Assembly: GCA_965221755.1 (NCBI GenBank)
Contig: OZ244921.1
Location: forward strand, 1,240,001 to 1,304,000
Length of the DNA: 64,000 nucleotides
Reading direction: 5' to 3'
From: Azophilus sp965221755
GTDB taxonomy: Bacteria; Pseudomonadota; Gammaproteobacteria; Pseudomonadales; Azotimanducaceae
The position numbers were made by a program, and so were the translations under genes. Below the pieces are notes generated by a model. It was not told where the DNA came from. It saw only the letters and a list, made by a program, of their open reading frames with translations, and did no database searches. Shown in pieces: positions 42,900 through 51,665 of this stretch. How positions within the stretch are numbered: the stretch's first letter is position 1; every line of letters starts with the position of its first letter.

Positions 42900-45899
42900 T
42901 CAGAACCCCTTCGATATCTGCAGCACGAAGGTGCGGCCGAGCAGGTCGTAGCCCGCCCCCGGTATCGTGTTGAGGAATCGTCTGGCGGAGTTGGAGCCTT
43001 GGTCGGAGACGATGGGCGGGTCGGAGTCAAACAGGTTGCGCACGGTGGCGATGACCTGCCAATCGTTGGGGCTGGTGTAGCGAGCCGACAGGGTGTGGTA
43101 ATCCTTGGCCGGCGTTCTGCGAATGCGGTCCACGTCAGTCGTGTCGGGATCGAATTGACGCTCTTCCCGAGTGTGGCTGAGGTAGCCCATCCTGTAGAGA
43201 AAGCGCCAGTCGCGCCAGTCCACGTAGAAGTCGAGTTGCGCCGACCACTCGGGCAGGCCCCAACGGCCAGCCAATTCGTACTCCTGCCCAAGCAGCTCCA
43301 AGTACTGCTCCTTAAGGTGCGTGGCCGAAAGGTCCACCGCCAAGTCGAAACGGGAGAAGGGCCGCTCGTAGAGGATGTCCACATCGACGCCCCGGCTGCG
43401 CTGCACGCCGATGTTCAGCAGGGAGGCGTCCACATCGGTCAAAAAGCCGTCCGCGTTGCGCGGCGCGATGCGGCTGCAGAACGGGTTGCCCAAGCCGGCG
43501 GAATTGAGGCATTGGGACAGCACGTAGCCCACCCCGGGGCTCGCGACCGTGTTCTTGAGCTCGATTTCAAAGAAGTTCAAGGCCAAGGAAGCGCCCAGCC
43601 GTTCCGGTGAAAGAACCAGGCCCGCCGTCCAGGAATCCGAGGTCTCCGCCTGCAGGTCCGGATTGCCGCCGGTGACGGAGCGCACGCCGGGCCCCCCCTC
43701 GCTGCCGTGGTCCGGTGGCAGGCCGAGGCTGGCGCAATTGTCGTAAATCGGGTCGCCGGGATCATAGTCCTCGCCGTATTGGACGCAGGGATCGATTAAG
43801 TGATCCAGGAATCCGGTCTCGTTGCCCAAAAACTGCTCGAACAGATCCGGCGCGCGGAACGACGTGCCGTAGGTGCCCCTGACCCGCAGCAAGGGGTTCA
43901 ACTGCCAACTGAGCTGCACCCGCTCCGTCCAGTCGTCCCCGTAGGAGTTGTAGTCGGTGAAGCGGCTGGACAGGTTGAGCATAACCTCCTCGGCCCAAGG
44001 AGTGTTGGGCGGCAGCAGTGGCAGCTCCAGCTCGACGAACATTTCCCGAACCGTGTCCTTGCCGGCGGTGACCAGGGCTGAGCTCGAACCCCAGACGTTG
44101 TCGTTTTGCGATTCCGGGTCGGGCTCATCGTCGATTTCCTCACGGCGCACCTCGCCGCCAACCACCAAGCTCACCGCTTCGTCGTCCCAGACCGAGAACA
44201 GCGTTCCCGTGACGTAGCCGGAGGCTTGCCAGCCCTTGTAGATGGTCTCGCCCCGGGTGACCTTGGAGACGTAGGCAACGTAATCCGCTGGCAAGGTGCC
44301 CTGAAGCAGGGCCTCGGCGGTGAACAAGTTGGCGGCAACGCAGCCGGGATGGCGGTCCAATTGCCGGCACACCAGGTTGCCGTCGTCATCCAGCGTGGCG
44401 TCCAGCGAGGCAACGACGCGGTCATTGAGCCAGTTGTCGGTCTCGTAGCTGCCCTTCGAGTAGCTGTAACCCAGGTGGCCGTTGTAGGACCAGTTGCTGA
44501 AAAGCTCCCCCTCGACGCCCCCCAACAGGTTGTATCTCCAAATGTCCACTTGCGTGTCCGGATCCAGAAGGCCGTAGCTCATCAGCACCGGCTGAACGGC
44601 AACGCCCGCTGGCAATCCGAGCGCGGCGGGCAGCGGCCCTTGGTCGCCAAATGGATTGGTCGGATTGCTGGCGGGAACCGGCTCAAAAAACTGCCGGTAG
44701 CCGCCGCTGGCGCGGGTGTCGCGCTGGTTGTAGTAGAACTCCAGGAAGGCGTTGGCGTCATTGCCGAAGAGCGTGAAATCCTTGTCCGCATAGGCGGTGA
44801 CTGAGAAGAGGTCCGATTCCGAGTACATCTGCGCGACGCGCGGGCTGCGCGTGTCCCGATAAAACGCGCCTTGATTGTCCAGAGGTCCGGCGGGCTCGCG
44901 CGTGAAGTAAGGAATGCCTAGGGCGCCATTCAACTGGGGGTCGAAGGACGGCGTGGCAGGATCCGCGCCGGGCCCAAGGCTGGGGTCGTAGCGCAGCCAG
45001 CCGAACGGTGAAACCGCGAAGCCGTAAGGCACGCCGAAGCAGAGCTCCTCGCCAGTGGCCGGGTCGCGGTTGTCAATGTTGCCGTCGCCGTCCTGGTCGG
45101 TCAGTCTCGGGCGCCGATTGCAGGCGGCCCAGTCCCGCTGCGATTGCCGCAACTCCTGTTGCTTGGTGTATTCGGCGGCAACGTGGAACGACCAATCGCC
45201 GCCAATCCGGCCCCAGACGGCGTCAATGCCGTAGGAATCGCCGCCATCGTCGGCCGGGAAAGCCCCAGCGGCATTGACCTGCAGGCCGTCCTGGCGGGTC
45301 TTGGTGATCACGTTGACCACTCCGGCCACGGCGTCGGCGCCATACACCGAGGAGGCGCCGTCCTTGAGGATTTCAATGCGGGAAACAATCGACGAGGGAA
45401 TGGCGGTCAGGTCCACCGAGTTGGTTGAGCCGCGCACGCCGGAGGAGCCCCAGCGTTTGCCGTTCACCAGGATCAGGGTGCGCTGGGCGCCCAAGCCGCG
45501 CAGCGACAGCGTATTGGCGCCGGGGCCGCCGTCGGTCACGAACCCGGAAAAGGAATCGTCGATTTGCTGCCCGGAGGCAATGGTGGACGACTGCAGAATG
45601 TCCGTCGTATCGAGCAGTCCCGCCAAGGCCGAGCGCTCGCCGGTGATGACCGTTACCGGCGACGTGCTGCTGAAGGCGGTCCGCCGGATGCGGGAGCCGG
45701 TGACCACAATCTCCTCCACCGGCCCAGCCTCGTCGGCTGGCTCCTCTGCGGCTTCCACTGCCAAGGCCTGTTGGTCTGGGGGCTCGGATTGCGGCAACTG
45801 GCTCGACTCAGCCTGCTGGGCCAAGACGGGCGGCGCGCTCAGAACCCAAAAACCCAACCAAACGGTCACGCAAGCCAAACGATGGATCATAGATGGCAC
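42900..45899 (-). CDS. TonB-dependent outer membrane receptor
   Basis: A 999-residue receptor with a signal peptide ending near VLAQQ, a TonB-box-like EEIVVTGSRIRR near residue 62, a plug domain (SLRGLGAQRTLILVNGKRW; EILKDGASSVYGADAVAGVVNV) and a 22-strand barrel ending in the aromatic C-terminal GRTFVLQISKGF. The segment resembles receptors of the class paired with peptidases in Xanthomonas- and Shewanella-like bacteria. The co-transcribed S9 peptidase suggests peptide-type ligands rather than siderophores. Confidence 0.93.
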   Translation of the reverse strand: MPSMIHRLACVTVWLGFWVLSAPPVLAQQAESSQLPQSEPPDQQALAVEAAEEPADEAGPVEEIVVTGSRIRRTAFSSTSPVTVITGERSALAGLLDTTDILQSSTIASGQQIDDSFSGFVTDGGPGANTLSLRGLGAQRTLILVNGKRWGSSGVRGSTNSVDLTAIPSSIVSRIEILKDGASSVYGADAVAGVVNVITKTRQDGLQVNAAGAFPADDGGDSYGIDAVWGRIGGDWSFHVAAEYTKQQELRQSQRDWAACNRRPRLTDQDGDGNIDNRDPATGEELCFGVPYGFAVSPFGWLRYDPSLGPGADPATPSFDPQLNGALGIPYFTREPAGPLDNQGAFYRDTRSPRVAQMYSESDLFSVTAYADKDFTLFGNDANAFLEFYYNQRDTRASGGYRQFFEPVPASNPTNPFGDQGPLPAALGLPAGVAVQPVLMSYGLLDPDTQVDIWRYNLLGGVEGELFSNWSYNGHLGYSYSKGSYETDNWLNDRVVASLDATLDDDGNLVCRQLDRHPGCVAANLFTAEALLQGTLPADYVAYVSKVTRGETIYKGWQASGYVTGTLFSVWDDEAVSLVVGGEVRREEIDDEPDPESQNDNVWGSSSALVTAGKDTVREMFVELELPLLPPNTPWAEEVMLNLSSRFTDYNSYGDDWTERVQLSWQLNPLLRVRGTYGTSFRAPDLFEQFLGNETGFLDHLIDPCVQYGEDYDPGDPIYDNCASLGLPPDHGSEGGPGVRSVTGGNPDLQAETSDSWTAGLVLSPERLGASLALNFFEIELKNTVASPGVGYVLSQCLNSAGLGNPFCSRIAPRNADGFLTDVDASLLNIGVQRSRGVDVDILYERPFSRFDLAVDLSATHLKEQYLELLGQEYELAGRWGLPEWSAQLDFYVDWRDWRFLYRMGYLSHTREERQFDPDTTDVDRIRRTPAKDYHTLSARYTSPNDWQVIATVRNLFDSDPPIVSDQGSNSARRFLNTIPGAGYDLLGRTFVLQISKGF

Positions 45900-46045
45900 C
45901 TCCCATGCCGCCCACGAATTGAAAGACGATGCCGGCGGCCGACGAGTGGGCCGTCGCCGGACGCAGGGGCTGGTTCAAATGACAAGGTCACTGAGCCTTT
46001 TTGCCGCGACCAGTTGCCGCGACCAAAAGCTTCCGGGGGCGCAAT

Positions 46046-47074
46046 TCACTGAACGCCATCGCGCGCAGCGGGCGGCAGCAGTTTCGTCATCGGCCAACGG
46101 GGTCTGGTGACGATGCGCAAAGGCGCTCGCTCGCCTGCGCTCAGGCGCTGACACCCCGCATAGGCGATCATAGCGCCATTGTCGGTGCAAAGCGACGGCT
46201 CGGCGTAATGCACCTCGGCATCCAGCTGCGCCTTGAGCCGCTGGCGCAGGCGCCGGTTGGCGCTGACGCCGCCGGCCATGACCAGGTGTTGGCAACCGCA
46301 GGTCGCCAACGCCCGCTGGCACTTGATCACCAAGGTGTCAACTGCCGCCTCCTCGAAGGCTCGGGCGATGTCGGCCCGGTCTTGGCCGGTCAGCGGCTGG
46401 TGCGCGTTCACGGTGTTCAAGGCAAAGGTCTTTAAGCCGCTGAAGCTGAAGTCCAAGCCGGGGCGGGCGGTCATCGGGCGGGGGAAACGGAAGCGGGCGG
46501 CATCCCCGCCCTCGGCACAGGCGGCGACCGCCGGGCCCCCGGGGTAGCCTAGGCCGAGCATCTTGCCCACCTTGTCGAAAGCCTCGCCCACAGCGTCGTC
46601 CAGGGACTCGCCAAGCATGTCATAAGCCCCGATGCCCCTCACCTTCACCAGTTGGGTGTGGCCGCCGGACACCAGCAGGGCGACGAACGGCAACGGCGGT
46701 TGGTCGGCCTCCATCAGCGGCGCGAGCAGATGCGCCTCCATGTGATGCACGCCGATGGCGGGCTTGCCCAAGCTCCAGGCCAAGGCGCGGCCAAAGGCGG
46801 CGCCCACCAGAAGCGCGCCCATAAGGCCCGGGCCGGCGGCATAGGCGACGCCATCAACATCCGGCAATTGAATGCCGGCCTGGCCGAGCGCCTCCCGAAC
46901 CAGGGGCGTGATCTTGCGAACGTGGTCCCTTGAAGCCAGCTCCGGCACCACGCCCCCGTAGGCGGCATGCAGGTCCGCCTGACTGTGCAGCAGGTTGGCA
47001 AGCAGGCCCGAGCGGGAGTCGCACAGCGCCACGCCAGTCTCGTCGCAAGAGGTTTCGATGCCAAGCACAAGCAT
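46046..47074 (-). CDS. tsaD: tRNA N6-threonylcarbamoyladenosine transferase
   Basis: Transfers threonylcarbamoyl to A37 of ANN-decoding tRNAs, with TsaB and TsaE. The 342-residue protein starts MLVLGIETSCDETG; metal-binding histidines are in VHHMEAHLLAP, and ALLVSGGHTQLV, SLDDAVGEAFDKVGK and MAGGVSANRRLR are family signatures. The upstream extension of the frame is repeat DNA. It is divergent from rpsU, the classic bacterial arrangement. Confidence 0.96.
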   Translation of the reverse strand: MLVLGIETSCDETGVALCDSRSGLLANLLHSQADLHAAYGGVVPELASRDHVRKITPLVREALGQAGIQLPDVDGVAYAAGPGLMGALLVGAAFGRALAWSLGKPAIGVHHMEAHLLAPLMEADQPPLPFVALLVSGGHTQLVKVRGIGAYDMLGESLDDAVGEAFDKVGKMLGLGYPGGPAVAACAEGGDAARFRFPRPMTARPGLDFSFSGLKTFALNTVNAHQPLTGQDRADIARAFEEAAVDTLVIKCQRALATCGCQHLVMAGGVSANRRLRQRLKAQLDAEVHYAEPSLCTDNGAMIAYAGCQRLSAGERAPLRIVTRPRWPMTKLLPPAARDGVQ

Positions 47075-47102
47075 GAGCGAATTGTCCAAGTCCAGTTGGC
47101 GC

Positions 47103-47252
47103 GGAGCTTGGCGCCAGCCGAACTCCAGCCGCCTCTCGCCCGACGGGCGAGAGGCGCATTGTGCGGGCTTAAGAAACATCTCGGAACCCGACCTACGCGA
47201 CGAGCGCGGAGTTTCGCGCCAGCGAAGCTCCATCCGCGACCATCAGGTCGCG
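47103..47252 (+). repeat. Interspersed repeat unit between tsaD and rpsU
   Basis: Conserved hairpin 47103-47126; variable hairpin GCCTCTCGCCC / GGGCGAGAGGC 47131-47155; core 47161-47193 with one extra base; spacer; conserved hairpin 47208-47231; variable hairpin CGCGACC / GGTCGCG 47235-47252. The last hairpin ends 26 bases before a TACAAT box, the same layout as upstream of fabY. Confidence 0.85.
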
Positions 47253-47256
47253 CATT

Positions 47257-47284
47257 TTGCGCCTTCGGGCTTTTCCTTTACAAT
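47257..47284 (+). promoter_or_regulatory. Candidate sigma-70 promoter of rpsU
   Basis: TTGCGC at 47257-47262 and TACAAT at 47279-47284 have a 16-base spacer, 34 bases before the rpsU ATG. Confidence 0.55.
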
Positions 47285-47318
47285 CGCCGCCCTTTTTCGC
47301 CGAACAGGCCAATTCGAC

Positions 47319-47534
47319 ATGCCCCATGTCAAAATTCGGGAGAACGAACCCTTCGACGTCGCCTTGCGGCGCTTCAAGCGCTCCTGCGAAAAGGCTGGCA
47401 TCCTCTCCGAGGTGCGCCGCCGGGAGTTCTATGAAAAGCCGACCTCCATGCGCAAGCGCAAGGCCGCTGCCGCAGTGAAGCGCCACCTGAAGAAGCTGCA
47501 GCGCGAGGCGCGGCGGTTCGAGAAATCCCATTAG
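47319..47534 (+). CDS. rpsU: 30S ribosomal protein bS21
   Basis: A 71-residue basic protein starting MPHVKIRENEPFDVALRRFKR, the bS21 signature, with EVRRREFYEKPT and a lysine/arginine-rich C-terminus. It binds 16S rRNA near the anti-Shine-Dalgarno region. The frame is open far upstream but that part is repeat and antisense tsaD. It normally leads the rpsU-dnaG-rpoD operon; here yqeY follows and dnaG and rpoD are not next. Confidence 0.97.
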   Translation: MPHVKIRENEPFDVALRRFKRSCEKAGILSEVRRREFYEKPTSMRKRKAAAAVKRHLKKLQREARRFEKSH

Positions 47535-47552
47535 GCGCAGGCCGCTTGAACG

Positions 47553-47613
47553 GGGGTTTCGCGCCAGCGAAGCCCCAATGCGAACCGACCGGCGCCAAAG
47601 GCGCGCGTTCGCA
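47553..47613 (+). repeat. Partial interspersed repeat between rpsU and yqeY
   Basis: Conserved-type hairpin at 47553-47576 in a GGGGTTTCGC variant, followed by a variable hairpin in which TGCGAAC pairs with GTTCGCA at 47579-47613. Core absent. Because the arms changed on both sides (GGGG with CCCC instead of GGAG with CTCC) pairing is retained. Confidence 0.7.
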
Positions 47614-47639
47614 CGGCGGCACAGCAGCCGGGGCATCCC

Positions 47640-48089
47640 ATGAGCGACTTAAAGGACCGCATTCAGACGGCCACTCGAACGGCCATGAAGGCCCGGAACA
47701 AGCGCCTTGTGGCGGCGCTGCGCTTGGTCAACGCCGAACTCAAGCGCCTGGAGGTGGACGGGCGCAAGGCGCTCGTGGATGCCGACGTGATGGCGGTGCT
47801 GACGCGCATGGTCAAGCAGCGCAATGACAGCCGCTCGCAGTACGAGGCAGCGGGCCGCACCGACTTGGCGGAGCAGGAGGCCTTCGAAATCGACGTCGTG
47901 CGCTCATTCATGCCCGCGCCCCTCACCGAAGCGGAGGCGGAGGCGCTGATTGACGCCGCCATCGCCGCCACCGGCGCGGCCGGCCTTCGGGACATGGGCA
48001 AGGTGATGGGGCGGTTGAAAGGCGAAGTCGCCGGGCGGGCGGACATGGGCGCAGTCAGCGCCAGGGTGAAGGCCAAGCTCAGCGGTTGA
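47640..48089 (+). CDS. yqeY: GatB/YqeY domain-containing protein
   Basis: A 149-residue helical protein homologous to the C-terminal tail of GatB. It has the KDRIQTATRTAMKARNK start and DMGKVMGRLKGEVAGRADM end typical of YqeY. The family is suggested to bind tRNA, but its role is unclear. It commonly lies between rpsU and dnaG. It is followed by a 251-base convergent gap with polA in which I see no feature. Confidence 0.93.
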   Translation: MSDLKDRIQTATRTAMKARNKRLVAALRLVNAELKRLEVDGRKALVDADVMAVLTRMVKQRNDSRSQYEAAGRTDLAEQEAFEIDVVRSFMPAPLTEAEAEALIDAAIAATGAAGLRDMGKVMGRLKGEVAGRADMGAVSARVKAKLSG

Positions 48090-48340
48090 CCGGCTGCGAG
48101 CGGAATCCCGCGGCGAGCCTCCACGAAACCGATGTGCTTCGGACAAGGGCAGGGCGCCTCCAAGCCGACGCGAACGCGCATGAGGCGCTTGCCGGTTGGC
48201 GCCTAGGCGGGGGGGATTTCTCGGATCGAGGGCTTGCCGCCCCCGGACGGGACATGGTGCCATCTTAAAGCGGACAGGACGCCAGCGCGGAGATGGCGGC
48301 GGCGGATTTTCGCCCTCGCGGCTTCCGAAGGCGGCAGCGC

Positions 48341-51052
48341 CTAGTGCGCCTCGTCCCAATTGGCGCCGACGCCGCAATCCACCACCAGCGGAACCGACAG
48401 TTCAGCGGCCGCCGCCATGCGTTCCCGAACGCCTTCAAGCAGCGCATCGACCGCGTCCTCGGCCACCTCAAAGACCAGTTCGTCGTGGACCTGCATGATC
48501 ATCAGCGCGTCGATGCCGCTGGCGGTGAGCCAATCATCGACGCCGAGCATGGCCCGCTTGATGATGTCGGCGGCAGTGCCCTGCAGGGGGGCGTTGATGG
48601 CGGCGCGCTCGGCGGCTTGGCGGCGCTGCATCTGGCGGGCGTTGATTTCGCGCAGGTGCAGGCGGCGGCCGAAGACCGTCTCCACGTAGCCCTGCTCATG
48701 GGCCAGGGCGCGGGTTCGGTCCATGTAGTCCGCCACGCCGGGGAAGCGGACGAAGTAGCGATCCATGTGGCCTTTGGCCTCCTGCTGCGGAATGCCCAGC
48801 TGGCGGCTTAGGCCGAAGGCGGACATGCCGTACATCAGGCCGAAGTTGATGGTCTTGGCGTTGCGCCGCTCATCGTCGCTCACCGCTTCCGGCGCACAGC
48901 CGAACACTTCGGCGGCGGTGGCCCGGTGGATGTCCTGGCCGGCTGCGAACGCCGACAGCAGGCCCGCATCGCAGGACAGGTGCGCCATGATGCGCAGCTC
49001 GATCTGGCTGTAGTCCGCCGCCACGATGCGCCGTCCGTTCGGAGCGCTGAACGCCTGGCGCACCCGACGGCCTTCGGCGGTGCGGATGGGGATGTTCTGC
49101 AGGTTCGGATCCGCCGACGACAGCCTGCCGGTGGCGGCCACCGCCTGGTGGTAGGAGGTGTGGATGCGGCCGGTCTCCGGATCGATGTCGAGGGGCAGCC
49201 TGTCGGTGTAGGTGCCCTTGAGCTTGGTCAGGCTGCGATGCTCGAGAATCACGGTGGGCAGCGCGTGGCCCAAGGCCGCAAGATCACGCAGCACCGGCTC
49301 CGCGGTTGAGGGCTGGCCCTTGGGGGTCTTGCGCAGCACCGGCAGGCCCAAGCGCTCAAAGAAGATCTCCTGCAGTTGCTTGGGGCTGTCCAGATTGAAT
49401 TGCGACCCGGCCATGCTCCACGCCTCCCCCTGCAGTTCGACGATCCGCTCGGCAAGCTCCTGGCTCTGCCGGCGCAGGGCCGCGGCATCCAGGGCCGCTC
49501 CGTTGCGCTCAATGCGCGACAGCACCGGGATCAACGGCAATTCAATCTCTTCGAACACCTTGACCAAGCTGGGGCATTGCTGAAGTTTGGGCCACAGCGC
49601 TTGGTGCAGCCGCAAGGTCACGTCCGCATCCTCGGCGGCGTAGTTGGTCGCCGCCTCCATCTCGACCTGATCAAAGCTCAACTGCTTGGCGCCCTTGCCA
49701 GCCACCTCCTCGTAGTGCGTGGTGCGCAAGCCAAGGTGCTTTTGCGCGAGGTCGTCCATGTTGTGGCGGCCAACGGCGCTGTCGAGCACGTAGGACTCCA
49801 GCATGGTGTCGAAGGCGATGCCGCGCAGCGATGCGCCCGCCCGGGCCAAAACGTTCATGTCGTACTTCAGGTGCTGGCCAACCTTGGGCTTGTTCGGGTC
49901 CGCCAAGAGGGGCTTAAGCTTGCCCAGCACCAGATCCAACGGCAGTTGATCGGGCGCGCCCGGATAGCGATGGCCCACCGGAACGTAAGCCGCCCTTCCC
50001 GCCTCCAAGGCAAAGGAGAAGCCGACCAGCCCGGCCTGCATGTAGTTGATGCTGGTGGTTTCGGTGTCAAAGGCGAACAGCGGCGCCGCCTCAAGCCGCG
50101 CAATCCAAGCATCAAGGGCCGCTTCGGTGGTGACGCACTCGTAGTGCCGATCCTGAACCGGCTCCGGTTGCGGCTCCTCAAGCTCGCCCAGCCAGCTTTT
50201 GAACTGATAGCGCTCGAACAGCGCCCTTAGCGCCTCGGCGTCTTCCTGCGGCGGCGCGGTCAACTCCGCCATGGGCACGACCACATCGACGTCGCACTTG
50301 ATGGTGGTGAGCGTGCGCGACAACGGCAAATGGTCAAGGCTGGCGCGCAAATTCTCGCCGATCTTGCCCTTGATGCCGTCCGCCGCCGCCATCACGCCGT
50401 CCAGGGAGCCGTGCTCATTGAGCCATTTGGCGGCCGTCTTCGGCCCCACCTTGGGAACGCCGGGAATGTTGTCCACCTTGTCGCCCATCAACGCCAAATA
50501 GTCGATGATGAGTTCCGGCGGCACGCCGAACTTCTCGACGACGCCCTTGCGGTCCATGCTCGTTTCGCTCATGGTGTTGAGCAGGGTCACGCGGTCGTTC
50601 ACCAATTGCGCCATGTCCTTGTCGCTGGTGGAGATGAGGACGAGGCGGCCTTGGGCGCTGGCCCGGCTGGCCAAGGTGCCGATCACGTCGTCCGCCTCGA
50701 CGCCGGGGACGGTCAGCAGCGGCAGCCCCATGGCGCGGATGATCTCGAAGGTGGGTTCGATCTGCCGACGCAGGTCATCATCCATCGGCGGCCGGTTCGC
50801 CTTGTACTCCGAATAGAGATCGTCGCGGAAGGTCTTGCCTTTGGGGTCGAAGACGATGACCAAGGGGCTGCCCGGATGGTCCTTGGCGAGCTTGCGGATC
50901 ATGGCGATGACGCCGCGCATGGCGCCAGTGGGAAAGCCGTCCGCCGCGGTCAGCGGCGGCAGCGCATGGAAGGCGCGGAACAGATAGGTTGACCCATCCA
51001 CGAGGACCAAGGGTTTGTCGTTTGCCGCCGCCTCTGCCACCATTGGATCCAT
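48341..51052 (-). CDS. polA: DNA polymerase I
   Basis: A three-domain enzyme of 903 residues from ATG 51052: 5' nuclease (LVDGSTYLFRAFHAL, EADDVIGTLA), 3'-5' exonuclease (FAFDTETTS, with acidic DxE present) and polymerase (DPNLQNIPIRT, ADYSQIELRIMAH, AKTINFGLMYGMS, VHDELVFE). It removes RNA primers and fills repair gaps. A further upstream ATG at 51106 would add 18 residues and reach into repeat DNA, so it is not preferred. The gene is divergent from the DUF2782 gene and thrB, as in pseudomonads. Confidence 0.96.
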   Translation of the reverse strand: MDPMVAEAAANDKPLVLVDGSTYLFRAFHALPPLTAADGFPTGAMRGVIAMIRKLAKDHPGSPLVIVFDPKGKTFRDDLYSEYKANRPPMDDDLRRQIEPTFEIIRAMGLPLLTVPGVEADDVIGTLASRASAQGRLVLISTSDKDMAQLVNDRVTLLNTMSETSMDRKGVVEKFGVPPELIIDYLALMGDKVDNIPGVPKVGPKTAAKWLNEHGSLDGVMAAADGIKGKIGENLRASLDHLPLSRTLTTIKCDVDVVVPMAELTAPPQEDAEALRALFERYQFKSWLGELEEPQPEPVQDRHYECVTTEAALDAWIARLEAAPLFAFDTETTSINYMQAGLVGFSFALEAGRAAYVPVGHRYPGAPDQLPLDLVLGKLKPLLADPNKPKVGQHLKYDMNVLARAGASLRGIAFDTMLESYVLDSAVGRHNMDDLAQKHLGLRTTHYEEVAGKGAKQLSFDQVEMEAATNYAAEDADVTLRLHQALWPKLQQCPSLVKVFEEIELPLIPVLSRIERNGAALDAAALRRQSQELAERIVELQGEAWSMAGSQFNLDSPKQLQEIFFERLGLPVLRKTPKGQPSTAEPVLRDLAALGHALPTVILEHRSLTKLKGTYTDRLPLDIDPETGRIHTSYHQAVAATGRLSSADPNLQNIPIRTAEGRRVRQAFSAPNGRRIVAADYSQIELRIMAHLSCDAGLLSAFAAGQDIHRATAAEVFGCAPEAVSDDERRNAKTINFGLMYGMSAFGLSRQLGIPQQEAKGHMDRYFVRFPGVADYMDRTRALAHEQGYVETVFGRRLHLREINARQMQRRQAAERAAINAPLQGTAADIIKRAMLGVDDWLTASGIDALMIMQVHDELVFEVAEDAVDALLEGVRERMAAAAELSVPLVVDCGVGANWDEAH

Positions 51053-51101
51053 GCCTGCCAACAAATTGACAGTGTGGCCCGCCTTGGGTGCTTTGGCAAT
51101 G

Positions 51102-51356
51102 CGCACCCGCGAAGCGGGTGCGTTGAAGTTTCGCTGGCGCGAAACTCAGCGCCCGTTGCTTGGGCCAGATTCCGAAGTGTTTCTGAGTCCGCACATGCGG
51201 GCTTTCAGCTCACCTCGCAAAGGCACGGCGCTTCGCGCCGTCCGAGGGCGGGACGCCCTTCCCGCAACGAGAATGGGAATTTGGTCCATGGAAGGGCGCA
51301 AGCCCGCTCCAAGGAGCCTCGTTGGCCGGAAAGGCGTTTCGCGCCAGCGAAACTCC
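51102..51356. repeat. Cluster of interspersed repeat modules between polA and DUF2782
   Basis: A minus-orientation unit spans 51194-51102: core 51194-51163, spacer, conserved hairpin 51148-51125, CGCACCCGC-type variable hairpin 51122-51102. A GAGGGCG hairpin is at 51244-51260, and a plus-orientation conserved hairpin at 51333-51356. This fills most of the 340-base divergent gap, so any promoters for polA or the DUF2782 gene lie within or beside it. Confidence 0.8.
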
Positions 51357-51392
51357 AATGCGAAACGCAGGTGCGCACCGTCCCGCCCTCGA

Positions 51393-51665
51393 TTGAGCCG
51401 TTGGCTGCCCGCGATCCTGTTGCTGGCCGCCGCCACGGTTTGCGCCTCCGAACCGGAGGGCCTGCGCGGCCCCGATGTCACCATCATCGCCGGCGAGGAG
51501 CGCACCGTTTACGAGTACCGACAAAACGGCCACTTGCGCATGGTCAAGATCGTTCCGCACTGGGGCAAGCCGTACTACCTGTTTCCCCGCGACCAGACCG
51601 CTGGCTTCGGCGACCTGGAGGAAGCCGACATGCTGCTGCCGACTTGGGTGATCGTCGAGTTCTGA
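51393..51665 (+). CDS. DUF2782 domain protein, secreted
   Basis: A 90-residue protein: signal peptide from TTG 51393 (LSRWLPAILLLAAATVCAS) then GPDVTIIAGEERTVYEYRQNG and PYYLFPRD, the DUF2782 core. The same family sits between polA and thrB in pseudomonads, which supports the call. ATG codons at 51273 and 51288 are in frame but would place about 40 repeat-derived residues before the signal, so the TTG is preferred. Function is unknown. Confidence 0.8.
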   Translation: MSRWLPAILLLAAATVCASEPEGLRGPDVTIIAGEERTVYEYRQNGHLRMVKIVPHWGKPYYLFPRDQTAGFGDLEEADMLLPTWVIVEF

